From: JABDMH01 sp964428345
GTDB taxonomy: Bacteria; Bacteroidota; Bacteroidia; Chitinophagales; Saprospiraceae
DNA: 64,000 bases
Assembly: GCA_964428345.1 (NCBI GenBank)
Contig: CAYRYD010000011.1
Coordinates: 1-64,000 of the forward strand
Direction of reading: 5' to 3'
Both the position numbers and the translations under genes were made by a program. Below are positions 8,038-16,998 of the stretch, piece by piece. Under the pieces are notes generated by a model. That model was not told the DNA's origin. It saw only the letters and a program-made list of their open reading frames with translations, and did not search any database. Numbering within the stretch: the stretch's first letter is position 1; each line of letters begins with the position of its first letter.

Positions 8038-9705
8038 CTAAAACAAACCCGAAATCCGCCCGTCGCTATCGATGTCGATCTGCTCGGCTGCCGGCGTTTC
8101 GGGCAACCCTGGCATACGCATAATCTCACCCGTAATAGGTATCAGAAAACCGGCTCCGGCAGCGATTTCGATCTGACGAACGGTCACGATAAAATGGTCC
8201 GGCCTGCCCAGTAATTTGGGGTTATCCGAGAGGGATTTCTGGGTCTTTGCAATACATACGGGAAGTTTAGTCAGACCGAGTGATTCGATTTTTTTCAGAT
8301 CTTTCCTGGCTTGACTGGTGTAATCTATGGCCTCTGCCCCGTATATTTCACGGGCAATCTTTTCGATTTTTTGTTCAACGGGCCAATTCCAATCATATAG
8401 CGGTGTGAATTCCTGGTGATTTGTTTCGGCTATGTTTGCCACCTCCCGGGCCAGGTCGATCGCTCCATGCCCACCCAGCTCCCAGCCTCTCGTTACTGCA
8501 CAGGCCGCTCCCAGGTACCGGCAATGATCCAGAAGCAATTCGATCTCTTCCGGAGCATCGCTGTTGAAATGATTGATGGCAACGACGGGCTTTAACCCGA
8601 ATTTATGCATATTTTCAATGTGCTTTTCCAGATTTGGTAATCCTTTTTTTAGTCCTTCGACATTGGGAATCTTTAGTTCTTTTAGCGGTACCTCACCATG
8701 ATATTTTAAGGCCCGTATCGTTGCTACCAAAACAGCCACTCTTGGTGATATTCCGCTCGAAACACATTTAATATCCAAAAACTTTTCGGCGCCAAGATCG
8801 AAACCAAATCCCGCTTCTGTCACCACATAGTCTGCCAAAGCCAATCCGGTTCGGGTCGCAATCACACTGTTGGTTCCCTGGGCGATATTAGCGAAGGGAC
8901 CACCGTGTATAATCGCCGGAAAACCACCGGCGGTCTGTACCAGATTGGGTTTGATGGCATCTTTCAACAGGGCAGCCATCGCTCCCGAAGCTCTCAGATC
9001 CGCAGCGTAAACCGGCTTTTTACCAAATGTATATCCCACGAAGATCCGGCCCAGCCGGTCTTTCAGGTCCTGTAGATCCTGGGCAAGACACAGAATCGCC
9101 ATGACTTCTGATGCCGCTGTGATGTCAAAACCAGTTTCCCTGGGCATACCGCCCAGGGTGCCACCCAGGCCCACGATCGTATGCCGGAGCGCCCGGTCAT
9201 TCATATCCATCACCCGCTTCCAAAGTACGGTACGCGGATCAATGTCCAGGGACCGGCTACTGCTTTGAATGTTGTTGTCGATTAAAGCCGCAAGGAGATT
9301 GTGGGCCTTTTCAATCGCCGAAAAATCACCGGTGAAATGCAGATTGATATCTTCCATCGGCAAAACCTGTGACAAACCTCCGCCGGTAGCTCCTCCTTTC
9401 ATCCCAAAAACAGGGCCCAGGCTGGGTTCTCTAAGGACAACGATCGACCGGTGTCCGGTCAGGTTAAGAGCATCGTTAAGTCCAATGGATACCGTGGTCT
9501 TGCCCTCGCCGGCAGGAGTAGGTGAAATGGCCGAAACGAGCACCAGTTTTTTCCCGGAATAATCAGAAGTCCTGGACAAAACCAGGGGTAGTTTGGCTTT
9601 ATATTTTCCGTAGAGTTCCAGCTGATCAGGTTCCAGGCCGGCCACCCGGGCAATCTCCGTGATGGGTTTCAGATCGATGCTCCGGGCAATTTCAATATCA
9701 TTCAT
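8038..9705 (-). CDS. fhs: Formate-tetrahydrofolate ligase
   Basis: Joins formate to tetrahydrofolate with ATP, giving 10-formyl-THF for one-carbon metabolism. The P-loop TPAGEGKTT is at residues 63-71. FVGYTFGKKPV, HGGPFANIAQGTNS and a C-terminal GEIMRMPGLP are all family hallmarks. 555 aa is the usual length. The ATG at 9705 is well placed. It lies upstream of the radical SAM gene on the same strand and 97 bases downstream of the LptF/G-like gene, so a shared transcript is possible but not obvious. Confidence 0.97.
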   Translation of the reverse strand: MNDIEIARSIDLKPITEIARVAGLEPDQLELYGKYKAKLPLVLSRTSDYSGKKLVLVSAISPTPAGEGKTTVSIGLNDALNLTGHRSIVVLREPSLGPVFGMKGGATGGGLSQVLPMEDINLHFTGDFSAIEKAHNLLAALIDNNIQSSSRSLDIDPRTVLWKRVMDMNDRALRHTIVGLGGTLGGMPRETGFDITAASEVMAILCLAQDLQDLKDRLGRIFVGYTFGKKPVYAADLRASGAMAALLKDAIKPNLVQTAGGFPAIIHGGPFANIAQGTNSVIATRTGLALADYVVTEAGFGFDLGAEKFLDIKCVSSGISPRVAVLVATIRALKYHGEVPLKELKIPNVEGLKKGLPNLEKHIENMHKFGLKPVVAINHFNSDAPEEIELLLDHCRYLGAACAVTRGWELGGHGAIDLAREVANIAETNHQEFTPLYDWNWPVEQKIEKIAREIYGAEAIDYTSQARKDLKKIESLGLTKLPVCIAKTQKSLSDNPKLLGRPDHFIVTVRQIEIAAGAGFLIPITGEIMRMPGLPETPAAEQIDIDSDGRISGLF

Positions 9706-9802
9706 CGGAATAAGATATAATTCTAGTGTTGATTAGAGAAATGATCGCCAATAAAAATGCAGGAGGGACGACCAACGTTTGATTGATTTCTGCCCGGGGT
9801 AC

Positions 9803-11464
9803 TTAACCCTGACGTGAACCCGATCCGATAAATGGTAGTTTCCGGATCAAGTGATGCCCCCAAACTACAAACCGGTCCAGGTTTAGCACCTTGGAGTCAT
9901 TCATGGCCTTGTAAGTGAGAAATAGTCCGATTGGAAATAAGATAAAGCATGGCAGCCATGCTGCTATCAGGGCATCGAGGCTGTTGCTCCTCGCCAATTT
10001 CTGAAAGAGTTTGGTGAGGACGATAAAAAACATAAAAAAGAAAATTGCCACCAGTAAGGGATAGCCGAAACCTCCTTTTCGAACAATAGCGCCCATTGGG
10101 GCCCCAATAAATAAAAATACAAAGCAAACTACGGCAAAACCATATTTGGAATGCAGCTCAAAGACATACCGTTGTTTGCGGTCGATCTCATTCTGAACCT
10201 TTTGTTTAAACTCGTAATTAATATTTTTACTACTGCGGATCAAATTTCGTGCATTATCCACATAGATTGCCCGCTTATCCGGCTCGAATGTGGTGAGAAC
10301 ACTTTCGGATGTCATCAATGATTCGAGGTATGGTTGAGCTATAACGACATCGTTGTTGTAGGGTGTTTTCAAAGCAAATCGTCGTTTTGCACTCAGGGTT
10401 TGCCCCAGTGGCGGAGTAACGTCAAGGCTGGAGCCCAGAGACACGGAATCAGCAAGTGTATCAGGTACAAAACCAGATTCTCCGCTGAGTTTCCCTTCCT
10501 GTCTGGCTATCCGATCCTGATTTACAGAATCCTGTTCGGGCTTGTACTTGAAAAATTCCATTTTTCTCCAGATATCTGTTTGCAGATTGGATTGCATGGT
10601 ATGAATGCGTTCGCTAATTGTATCGATACCCTCGGCCAGTTGTTTGGTGCTCAGCATGGCATGATAGGATTTGAAGAGATTCTCGTCGGTCCGGTTAAGG
10701 TCAAATTCTCCCAGATCAAAGGTCTTGGACCATTCGCTGAAACGAGTCCGCATAAACGGGAAATGGCTGTTGGGACCCGACGGTTCTGTTTTTTGATACT
10801 GGTACCCATCTTCCAGTTGCATGATGAAATAACGTTCATCCGGTGTGACATACATCTGGCCTTTTTTTGCCCGGATCATGTTCAATTCGTTGCGCTGATT
10901 CCGGATGTCATCATCAATCATTACGTCTTCAATGGTTTTATTATCAGCGTATTTCCGGCCAATCCGGATCGATGTGCCCTGAAAATCATCGTTAAAGACA
11001 CCACTTTCCAGATAAAGGGCCGGCTTCTGTTTTTTGATGTCGTATAGCCGGGATCTGAATTTCAGGTTGGCATAGGGAATTACATAATTGGAACAGAGGA
11101 ACGATGATATCGCCACCAACGCCGCCAAAACCATGGAAGATCGCATGACCCGCATAAGGGGTATACCCGCTGTTTTTAAACTTGGAAGCTCGTATTTTTC
11201 GGCCAGGTTACCATATACCATCACACTGGCCAGCAGGATGGCAATGGGCAGGGCCATTGGAATGAGGGACAAGGCCAGGTAGTAGATCATCTCGGCCAGT
11301 ACAAAAAGCCCGATTCCCTTTCCGGCAATATCATCAATATAAAGCCAGAGGAACTGCATCATCAACACGAACATGGCTATCAGGAAGGCGGTGATAAACG
11401 GAGGCATAAACTCCTGCAGGAGCAGTTTGTCAATCTTCTTGATGCGCCAGAACTTCCAATCCAT
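9803..11464 (-). CDS. LptF/LptG (YjgP/YjgQ) family permease
   Basis: Membrane component of the lipopolysaccharide exporter family. There are three membrane segments near the N-terminus (residues about 15-35, 55-80, 100-120), a long periplasmic stretch (about 125-430) that includes low-complexity linker, and three more segments at the C-terminus (about 435-540). KKIDKLLLQEFMPPF at the start is the amphipathic entry helix typical of LptF/G. 553 aa is longer than the E. coli proteins (about 360), because of an insertion in the periplasmic domain (about residues 260-400); Bacteroidota members are often longer. It is transcribed divergently from the sigma factor gene, with only 40-67 bases between them. 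Confidence 0.88.
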   Translation of the reverse strand: MDWKFWRIKKIDKLLLQEFMPPFITAFLIAMFVLMMQFLWLYIDDIAGKGIGLFVLAEMIYYLALSLIPMALPIAILLASVMVYGNLAEKYELPSLKTAGIPLMRVMRSSMVLAALVAISSFLCSNYVIPYANLKFRSRLYDIKKQKPALYLESGVFNDDFQGTSIRIGRKYADNKTIEDVMIDDDIRNQRNELNMIRAKKGQMYVTPDERYFIMQLEDGYQYQKTEPSGPNSHFPFMRTRFSEWSKTFDLGEFDLNRTDENLFKSYHAMLSTKQLAEGIDTISERIHTMQSNLQTDIWRKMEFFKYKPEQDSVNQDRIARQEGKLSGESGFVPDTLADSVSLGSSLDVTPPLGQTLSAKRRFALKTPYNNDVVIAQPYLESLMTSESVLTTFEPDKRAIYVDNARNLIRSSKNINYEFKQKVQNEIDRKQRYVFELHSKYGFAVVCFVFLFIGAPMGAIVRKGGFGYPLLVAIFFFMFFIVLTKLFQKLARSNSLDALIAAWLPCFILFPIGLFLTYKAMNDSKVLNLDRFVVWGHHLIRKLPFIGSGSRQG

Positions 11465-11531
11465 AGATCAAACTAAGATTTCCTCAAAACGAATGTAACA
11501 TTCTTTGAAGTATGAACGTCTTGCCAGTGTA

Positions 11532-12044
11532 ATGAGTTTACAGACGTTTACCGATCAGGTTTTACCGCTGAAAGACAAGCTCTACCGGTTTGCCCTGAGA
11601 ATCGTGAAGGATGATCAGGAAGCGGAGGACATCGTGCAGGACATCATGGTTAAAGTCTGGAACAAGAGAGAGGACTGGAACCAGTGGTCCAGTATGGAGG
11701 CGATGTGTATGACCATGACCAGAAATCTGTCGATTGACCGCACCCGCAGCAAACACAAGAAGCTGGCCGAAATACCGGAGGGTTTTGACTTTGTGGAAGA
11801 GAGCGCCACGCCGGAACAGGAAGCCACCAGCAGAAATATGATGGATCATATCAGGAAGATGATTGATTTGCTGCCGGAAAAACAAAAAAGCGTCATTCAG
11901 TTGAGGGATGTGGAGGGCTACACCTACCAGGAAATTTCTGATTTGCTGGACATACCCCTGAGTCAGGTAAAAGTCAATGTGCATAGGGCAAGAATATTTT
12001 TAAAAAAAGAACTATTAAAATCATCCGGTTATGGACGAGGATAA
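11532..12044 (+). CDS. ECF-type RNA polymerase sigma factor
   Basis: Sigma-70 region 2 (residues about 10-75: LPLKDKLYRFALRIV, then AEDIVQDIMVKVW) and region 4 (about 110-165: LPEKQKSVIQLRDVEGYTYQEISDLL, a helix-turn-helix) are clear. The start at 11532 (MSLQTF) matches the length of relatives; an ATG at 11505 adds nine residues. The last 14 bases overlap the next gene, which encodes a membrane protein shaped like an anti-sigma partner. This sigma/anti-sigma/DUF4252 arrangement is common in Bacteroidota. The controlled genes probably include the DUF4252 genes downstream. Confidence 0.93.
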   Translation: MSLQTFTDQVLPLKDKLYRFALRIVKDDQEAEDIVQDIMVKVWNKREDWNQWSSMEAMCMTMTRNLSIDRTRSKHKKLAEIPEGFDFVEESATPEQEATSRNMMDHIRKMIDLLPEKQKSVIQLRDVEGYTYQEISDLLDIPLSQVKVNVHRARIFLKKELLKSSGYGRG

Positions 12045-12501
12045 AATCAGGGAGCTATTGGATAAATATTGGGAAGGCGATACTTCGCTGGAAGAAGAGC
12101 AGGAGCTGAAGTCCTATTTCGCTTCGAGTCAGGTTTCTGATGAGTTTGCCCCCTATACCCCATTGTTCTTGTTTTTTGAGGAGGAGAAACGCATTGAAAT
12201 GGAAAGTCCGGTTGCTCATCCTCCTGTGGAAAAGAAAGGTGGTAATATTATAAGTATTAAGTGGCTTATCAATATTGCCGCATCGGTGGCTGTCGTCGTT
12301 GCCATGTTTTTCATAGTCCGGAATTTCTCTCCGCAACAGCCTGATCAATATGCTTTTGAGGATACATACGAAAGCCCGGAAGAGGCCTATGCGGAGGTAA
12401 AGAAAGCATTACTCTATGTGTCATCTAAAATGAACAAAGGAGTATCGACTGCGGCTCATTCATTGGAAAAAATGGAGCCCCTGGATGAAATTATTAAATA
12501 G
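12031..12501 (+). CDS. Putative anti-sigma factor, single-pass membrane protein
   Basis: 156 residues. An acidic cytosolic part (residues 1-70) opens with MDEDKIRELLDKYWEGDTSLEEE, the short helical N-terminus often seen in Bacteroidota anti-sigma partners. One membrane segment follows (about residues 75-96), then a short periplasmic tail. The ATG lies inside the sigma factor's final codons, which indicates coupled translation. No zinc-binding motif is visible. The assignment as anti-sigma rests on position, overlap and topology, not on a recognised domain. Confidence 0.72.
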   Translation: MDEDKIRELLDKYWEGDTSLEEEQELKSYFASSQVSDEFAPYTPLFLFFEEEKRIEMESPVAHPPVEKKGGNIISIKWLINIAASVAVVVAMFFIVRNFSPQQPDQYAFEDTYESPEEAYAEVKKALLYVSSKMNKGVSTAAHSLEKMEPLDEIIK

Positions 12502-12516
12502 TGAACAGTTGTCAGT

Positions 12517-12616
12517 NNNNNNNNNNNNNNNNNNNNNNNNNNNNNNNNNNNNNNNNNNNNNNNNNNNNNNNNNNNNNNNNNNNNNNNNNNNNNNNNNNNN
12601 NNNNNNNNNNNNNNNN
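12517..12616. other. Assembly gap (100 N) in low-complexity intergenic DNA
   Basis: Exactly 100 N, so a placeholder length. The flanks are low-complexity: GTGAACAGTTGTCAGT on the left, and short repeats of the form AAACTGnAAACTGTAAA on the right. The gap is probably a simple-sequence array between the anti-sigma gene and the first DUF4252 gene, and may include the promoter. Confidence 0.9.
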
Positions 12617-12654
12617 TAAACTGCAAACTGTAAATTGTAAACTATAAATCAATC

Positions 12655-13182
12655 ATGACAACTAAAAAATTAATATTATCTCTATGTTTTTCACTGCTGG
12701 GTTTGGCAATTCAAGCTCAGATTAGCGCACTGGATCAATTTTTTAAGGACTATCAGGATGATCCTGCCTTTACGGTGGTAAACATCAGTCCCAAAATGTT
12801 TCAGATGCTGGCTCAGATCGATGCCGAAGATGAAGATAGTGCTGAAGTTATGGAGCTGGTCAAAGGCATTACCAGCCTGCGTATTTTAGTGCGGGAAGAG
12901 AGCGATGGGACCAAACTATACAATGACGCTTTCTCCAGAATTTCAAAGAATGGATTTGAAGAGTTGCTGACAGTGCGGGATCAGGGTGAAAATATCCGGT
13001 TTTTAGTGAAAGAGGGGAGTTCTCCCAATATCATCCAGCAACTGGTCTTACTGGTAGGAGGTGCCGATGATTTTGTACTGATGGATCTGACAGGAACCAT
13101 CAACTTAAAAACCATCGGAAAATTGAGTAAGAGTATTGACGTGCCCGGAGCAAAACATCTGGAAAAACTGGAAAAGAACTAG
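12655..13182 (+). CDS. DUF4252 domain-containing secreted protein
   Basis: 175 residues with a signal peptide (MTTKKLILSLCFSLLGLAIQAQ). The mature part starts with ISALDQFFKDYQDDPAFTVVNISPKMF and contains GITSLRILV and LLTVRDQGENIRFLVKE, which fit DUF4252. The function of the family is unknown; members are envelope proteins found downstream of ECF sigma factor genes in Bacteroidota, as here. A second, shorter DUF4252 gene follows 40 bases later. The assembly gap upstream hides its promoter. Confidence 0.88.
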   Translation: MTTKKLILSLCFSLLGLAIQAQISALDQFFKDYQDDPAFTVVNISPKMFQMLAQIDAEDEDSAEVMELVKGITSLRILVREESDGTKLYNDAFSRISKNGFEELLTVRDQGENIRFLVKEGSSPNIIQQLVLLVGGADDFVLMDLTGTINLKTIGKLSKSIDVPGAKHLEKLEKN

Positions 13183-13222
13183 TATCACCGATCTTTAATA
13201 AGCAATCAGATAAATCCAAAGC

Positions 13223-13690
13223 ATGAAAACAATGTTACTTTTCTGCATCACCTTGTTGCATTTTACGGTCTTTGCTCAATCTCCGGCCATTGATGATTTT
13301 TTTGCCAATAGAGGATACTCGGAGAATACTTTTAAGATCAGGATAGGAGGAGCCCTGATCAAACTTGGCAGCTGGTTTATCGAGGAACCCGCAACCCGGT
13401 CCCTGGTCAGAAAAGCCCGTCGGGCCCGGGTACTTTTTTCGGATAATCAGGCCTCCATACCTTTAGAGGAAATAGATCGCCTGGTCCGGGGAATACGTTT
13501 TGACGGCTATGAATCACTGGCTACGTTCAGAGACCATCTGGACCGGGTAGAAGTTTTTGTCCGGGAAGACAAAGACCTGATCAGGAACCTTTTAGTCATT
13601 GCAAGAACCGATGACGAGTTTGTGATGGCCAGTCTCGACTGCCGGTTGACATATGATGAACTGAATGCAGCCCTGAAAAGTGAACTCTGA
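13223..13690 (+). CDS. DUF4252 domain-containing secreted protein, second copy
   Basis: 155 residues with a signal peptide (MKTMLLFCITLLHFTVFAQ). The fold signature of its neighbour recurs in order: AIDDFFANRG, a central hydrophobic strand with RARVLFS, GYESLATFRDHLDRVEVFVRED, and a final FVMASLDCRLTYDEL. Divergence from the upstream copy is high and the first helix-strand block is more basic. Probably an old tandem duplication within the sigma factor operon. Confidence 0.82.
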   Translation: MKTMLLFCITLLHFTVFAQSPAIDDFFANRGYSENTFKIRIGGALIKLGSWFIEEPATRSLVRKARRARVLFSDNQASIPLEEIDRLVRGIRFDGYESLATFRDHLDRVEVFVREDKDLIRNLLVIARTDDEFVMASLDCRLTYDELNAALKSEL

Positions 13691-13705
13691 TCCCTCTGCC
13701 CTGGA

Positions 13706-13746
13706 AGAAGGTTTCTTTGACATCGATGGGAAACCTTCTATATTTG
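13706..13746 (+). promoter_or_regulatory. Promoter of the THX gene, overlapping a 10-bp hairpin
   Basis: TTTG (13716-13719) and TATATTTG (13739-13746) are 19 bases apart, the Bacteroidota sigma-A arrangement, and lie 25 bases before the THX ATG. The same DNA holds AGAAGGTTTC (13706-13715) paired with GAAACCTTCT (13730-13739), a 10-bp stem that may end the DUF4252 transcript although no T-tract follows. Confidence 0.6.
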
Positions 13747-13770
13747 AGGTCAATTTCAAACTGACAAATA

Positions 13771-13929
13771 ATGGGTAAAGGAGATAAGAAAACCAAAAGA
13801 GGGAAGATAACGATTGGATCGCACGGAAAGAGCCGGCCAAAAAAAGTCGCAGCGACTGTTCCCGTTGATTCCGGAAAAAAGAAGGAAAAAGGTAAAAAAG
13901 GTACTCCTTCGAAAAAGAGCCAGGCTTAA
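13771..13929 (+). CDS. 30S ribosomal protein THX
   Basis: A 52-residue, very basic protein that starts MGKGDKKTKRGKI and then has GSHGKSRPKK, the signature of the bacterial THX family. THX is a small peptide set into the head of the 30S subunit, stabilising 16S rRNA. The usual family core is 25-30 residues; here a Lys-rich tail (GKKKEKGKKG) extends it. The ATG at 13771 follows a TTTG/TATATTTG promoter. The stop at 13929 is two bases from the end of the convergent serine hydrolase gene. Confidence 0.85.
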   Translation: MGKGDKKTKRGKITIGSHGKSRPKKVAATVPVDSGKKKEKGKKGTPSKKSQA

Positions 13930-13931
13930 TT

Positions 13932-15002
13932 TCAAGGTTTGACCTCCATAAAAGCATTGGCAATCTCCTGGGTGAGATTACCAATGTTTGCCTGCGATAT
14001 ATTAGTTAGCAACACGACAACTAATTTTTCTTCGGGATAGATCATAAAGAAACTGGTTCCACCTACAGATCCTCCACCATGGCCTACCCAGGATCTCCCC
14101 TGTTTATCCCGGGCAACCCGCCAGCCAAGTCCATAGCCGGTACTTTGACCGTCATTGGTAGTTAACGGAGTGGTAAAATATTCAAAGGTCGACTCCCTGC
14201 AATAGGAATGATCCAGAAAGGTCCGGCCAAAGCGGATGAGATCATGTGCCGTCGAAAGAAATCCTCCCCCTGCCCATTTATAGCTATTATCTACATTCGG
14301 ACAATTGATGATTTGCCCGTTTTGCTTCTGATAAAACCGCACCCGACCAGGAATAATTTTTTCGTGATAATCCGGTACGGTATGAAACATTTCAATAGGT
14401 TGGAAAACGGTATCCTGTATATAATCAAGAAAGGCCTGTCCGCTGATTTCCTCGATGACAAGACTTAAGAGATTCCAGCCATATGAGGAATAACTGTACC
14501 GTTCTCCCGGAGGAAAAAGCAATGTATCATTCTTAAAAATACTGAGCCCTTCCCGGACTGAATGATACCTTTGATTACTCAGGAATTCCATCCCAAAATA
14601 GTGCCGGATACCGGCCAGATGTCCGGCCAGATGCCTGATCAGGATAGAATGTCCTTTATCGGGGAACTCGTTGGTGTATTTAGATAACTCGGCTTCCGGG
14701 TCCAGAAGATTCTGGTCATAGAGCCGGGCCAGTGCGGCAGCGGTCAGCGTTTTGGAAATACTTCCAATTCTAAAGCGCGATACAGCAGGGATAACGGGTA
14801 CTTTGTTTTCAATATCACTGTAACCAAACCCTTCCGACCATAATTGACCGTGCGCATAAACAGCCACCGCGACGCCCGGAATATCCTGACTGTCCATCAT
14901 AATCTCAATGTTACGACTGCAATGGATGATGGCATCTTCCCACGTCTGGGCATTGACAGACCGTGCGGACAGGACCAGGATCAGAAGAAATAACCGGTTC
15001 AT
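13932..15002 (-). CDS. Serine hydrolase, beta-lactamase/class C family
   Basis: A secreted serine hydrolase of the penicillin-binding-protein/AmpC-like family. The signal peptide is MNRLFLLILVLSARSVNAQ. The catalytic SxxK is SISK in RIGSISKTLTAAALARL. The Tyr motif is YSS (YSSYGWNLLSLVIEEISG) where many relatives have YxN. The HGG of WVGHGGGSVGG takes the place of KTG. The start at 15002 lies one base after the stop of the DUF2130 gene, so the two are an operon; a longer form from 15050 would lack a clean signal peptide. 356 aa. Peptidase, esterase or lactamase activity cannot be told apart from sequence. Confidence 0.88.
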   Translation of the reverse strand: MNRLFLLILVLSARSVNAQTWEDAIIHCSRNIEIMMDSQDIPGVAVAVYAHGQLWSEGFGYSDIENKVPVIPAVSRFRIGSISKTLTAAALARLYDQNLLDPEAELSKYTNEFPDKGHSILIRHLAGHLAGIRHYFGMEFLSNQRYHSVREGLSIFKNDTLLFPPGERYSYSSYGWNLLSLVIEEISGQAFLDYIQDTVFQPIEMFHTVPDYHEKIIPGRVRFYQKQNGQIINCPNVDNSYKWAGGGFLSTAHDLIRFGRTFLDHSYCRESTFEYFTTPLTTNDGQSTGYGLGWRVARDKQGRSWVGHGGGSVGGTSFFMIYPEEKLVVVLLTNISQANIGNLTQEIANAFMEVKP

Positions 15003-15003
15003 C

Positions 15004-16260
15004 TTATTCGATTTCGAGTGATTGGATGGATTTAATCTCATTACCTGCAATACCCCGGATAGAACCGTACATATGATTGGTGTTGATCAGCACTTTTTCA
15101 ATTTGTTTTTCCCTTCGCTTCCAGATCGAATGCATCGCCCTTTTCTCCTTCTCGAGTTCTTCCTGTAATTGGGTGAATCCTTCAACAATTCCTTCCATCT
15201 GCATTCTGAACTCATTGCTGATCAGATATTTATACAGAAGATCCATTTTTGATTCCTGGTTTTTACTATGCTCGGAAATGCGGGCAACCCAGATCAGGGA
15301 TTCTCTCAGAATTGGAACAAGGATCTTCATGTCTTCAAACGTACAGATCCAGACACCGTCTTTTTGCCCCATATGCTCCAGACCGGGAGGCATTACCTGA
15401 GTCACCAATATGCCCAGGTCTGCTTTATGTACACGCATATCGCCTTTAAATTTTTCGATCCAGGTATGTTGAAAATGTTTGGTTCGTTTACTCTCAAAAT
15501 AGATTCTGCCTGCTGGTTGCCCAGCCTGGACTTCACAGACGTTGAGAATACAGTCTGCACCCCTGGCTCCCGATTTGATATCGATCACTTCATCGGTGGG
15601 AAAATATTCCTTCAGGTAATTTTCGATAGCAATTTCCTGGACTTCTCCCTGCATCTGCATTGATCCTTGCTCCATCTTGCGGGTCATTTCTTCAATGAGA
15701 TTTTTTTGATCGGTTAATTTCTTTTCATATTCGAGCCGCAGGAAGTCCTGTTGCCTGGTATATTGCGACCGGATTGTTTTTTCCATTTGCTGCTGACGGT
15801 ACATAAAATCTCTTTCCAGGTTTAATCTGAGTTTATCCCGTTCATTTTCCAGCTGTTGTTGTCTGACGATAAATTCGAGTTCCTTTTTTTGAAGAGTCAG
15901 GTTTTCCTGTTCTTTCTCTTGTAAGGCTCCCTGCATCCGGCGGAACTCTTCCTGCATTTGCTTCCGGGCTTCCAGTTTCATCTGCTCAGCCAGCCGGATC
16001 CGCTCTTTCTTCAGTTCTTCCTGGATGATATCCCAGGTCTGACTGGTCAGCTGTTTTACTTCCATTCTCTCCCTTTCCAGGCCTTTCTTTTCCTCATCCA
16101 ATCCCTTTTTCAACTGTAGATATCGCTGATTAAACTCTTCCCTCAATCTCTGCTCGGTTTTTTGTTCAATGGCTTTTTCAACACTGAGTGAATGTCCACA
16201 AGATGGACAAACAATCATGCTTTCATCATTAGTCAGTATTTGCCTGTTGGTTTCGATCAT
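15004..16260 (-). CDS. DUF2130 domain-containing coiled-coil protein
   Basis: Starts with a zinc-ribbon-like CPSCGHSLS, then about 200 residues of charged coiled coil rich in Glu, Gln and Arg. A C-terminal globular domain contains GARGADCILNV and IYFESKRTKHF; the Asp ... Glu-Ser-Lys pattern resembles a PD-(D/E)XK nuclease core. The start at 16260 (MIETNRQ) is preferred: a TTG at 16293 would begin right at the end of a minus-strand TATATTTG box (16299-16306), leaving no leader. 418 aa. The family's role is not established. Its only partner on the strand is the serine hydrolase downstream. Confidence 0.82.
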   Translation of the reverse strand: MIETNRQILTNDESMIVCPSCGHSLSVEKAIEQKTEQRLREEFNQRYLQLKKGLDEEKKGLERERMEVKQLTSQTWDIIQEELKKERIRLAEQMKLEARKQMQEEFRRMQGALQEKEQENLTLQKKELEFIVRQQQLENERDKLRLNLERDFMYRQQQMEKTIRSQYTRQQDFLRLEYEKKLTDQKNLIEEMTRKMEQGSMQMQGEVQEIAIENYLKEYFPTDEVIDIKSGARGADCILNVCEVQAGQPAGRIYFESKRTKHFQHTWIEKFKGDMRVHKADLGILVTQVMPPGLEHMGQKDGVWICTFEDMKILVPILRESLIWVARISEHSKNQESKMDLLYKYLISNEFRMQMEGIVEGFTQLQEELEKEKRAMHSIWKRREKQIEKVLINTNHMYGSIRGIAGNEIKSIQSLEIE

Positions 16261-16298
16261 TGTTACTGTGTGATATATGATAACTTTCTTCAATATAT

Positions 16299-16306
16299 CA
16301 AATATA
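16299..16306 (-). promoter_or_regulatory. -7 box for the DUF2130 gene
   Basis: Read on the minus strand the bases are TATATTTG, matching TAnnTTTG, 39 bases before the preferred ATG at 16260. It argues against the upstream TTG start. The -33 box is not obvious. Confidence 0.4.
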
Positions 16307-16356
16307 TAGATTATCTGGTAATCTTGGTCGATACCTGGCGTTCATCGCGAATTAAA

Positions 16357-16389
16357 TTAGGGTGCCGGGTGTTGAAATTGCTATATTTG
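16357..16389 (+). promoter_or_regulatory. Putative promoter of the 16.4-kb coiled-coil genes
   Basis: TTAG (16357-16360, one mismatch to TTTG) and a perfect TATATTTG -7 box (16382-16389) are 21 bases apart, and 34 bases separate the -7 box from the ATG at 16423. It would drive the coiled-coil pair and possibly the serine hydrolase gene after them. Confidence 0.45.
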
Positions 16390-16422
16390 ACTTTTAACAA
16401 AAGATGAAATTACACTAGCGAA

Positions 16423-16974
16423 ATGGGAAGAAGTATTGCCGAGATGTTTGAAGATGTCGAGAAGTACGATAAGAAATCCGTGGCTTTTTTGTTGAAAGCC
16501 ATTGAAGATAATAATCTGCCCGGCTTTGATTATCTCGAGTTTAAACAGGCTCTCAAACGACTGAAAAGCATCAATATGGACCAGGAAATGGCGATCAAGT
16601 CGGCCTTTACCACTGGTTCAACGGTGGGGCTGACGAAGGAAAAGCTGATCTCTTCGGCCGAACATTACCGGCAGGTCCTCATGAAAGAGAAAGGGCAGTT
16701 TGATGCGGCTCTTCAGAAGCAAATGACGCAGCGGGTTGATGGAAAGCGGACCGAAAAGGAATCATTAGCACAGAAAATAGAAGTCTATCGCAACAAGATC
16801 CGCGATCTGGAGACGGAGATCGCCCGGCTGAATGACAAACTGGAGAAAGCGGACAGTGAGATCGCAGCAGCCAGAGAAAAGATTCATGAAACGAAGGAAA
16901 AATTTGAAGCCACATTTCAGAGTTTTGTATCTGAGATCGAGAGGGATCTGGATACGCTGAATACGGTCTTATAG
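16423..16974 (+). CDS. Unrecognised cytosolic coiled-coil protein (183 aa)
   Basis: I do not recognise a family. No signal peptide or membrane segment is visible. Residues 1-90 are helical with an MFEDVEKYDKKSVAFLL opening. Residues about 85-175 form a strongly predicted coiled coil (DLETEIARLNDKLEKADSEI). The next gene, 24 bases downstream, encodes a membrane-anchored coiled-coil protein, so the two probably act together, perhaps through coiled-coil pairing. Codon use matches the neighbours'. Confidence 0.7.
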   Translation: MGRSIAEMFEDVEKYDKKSVAFLLKAIEDNNLPGFDYLEFKQALKRLKSINMDQEMAIKSAFTTGSTVGLTKEKLISSAEHYRQVLMKEKGQFDAALQKQMTQRVDGKRTEKESLAQKIEVYRNKIRDLETEIARLNDKLEKADSEIAAAREKIHETKEKFEATFQSFVSEIERDLDTLNTVL

Positions 16975-16998
16975 CAAGATCCATAAATCATCATTATT

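Noticed and set aside
10334..11047. 237-codon plus-strand frame
   Set aside because: It lies antisense within the LptF/G-like gene, has no coherent protein features, and is a shadow of that gene.
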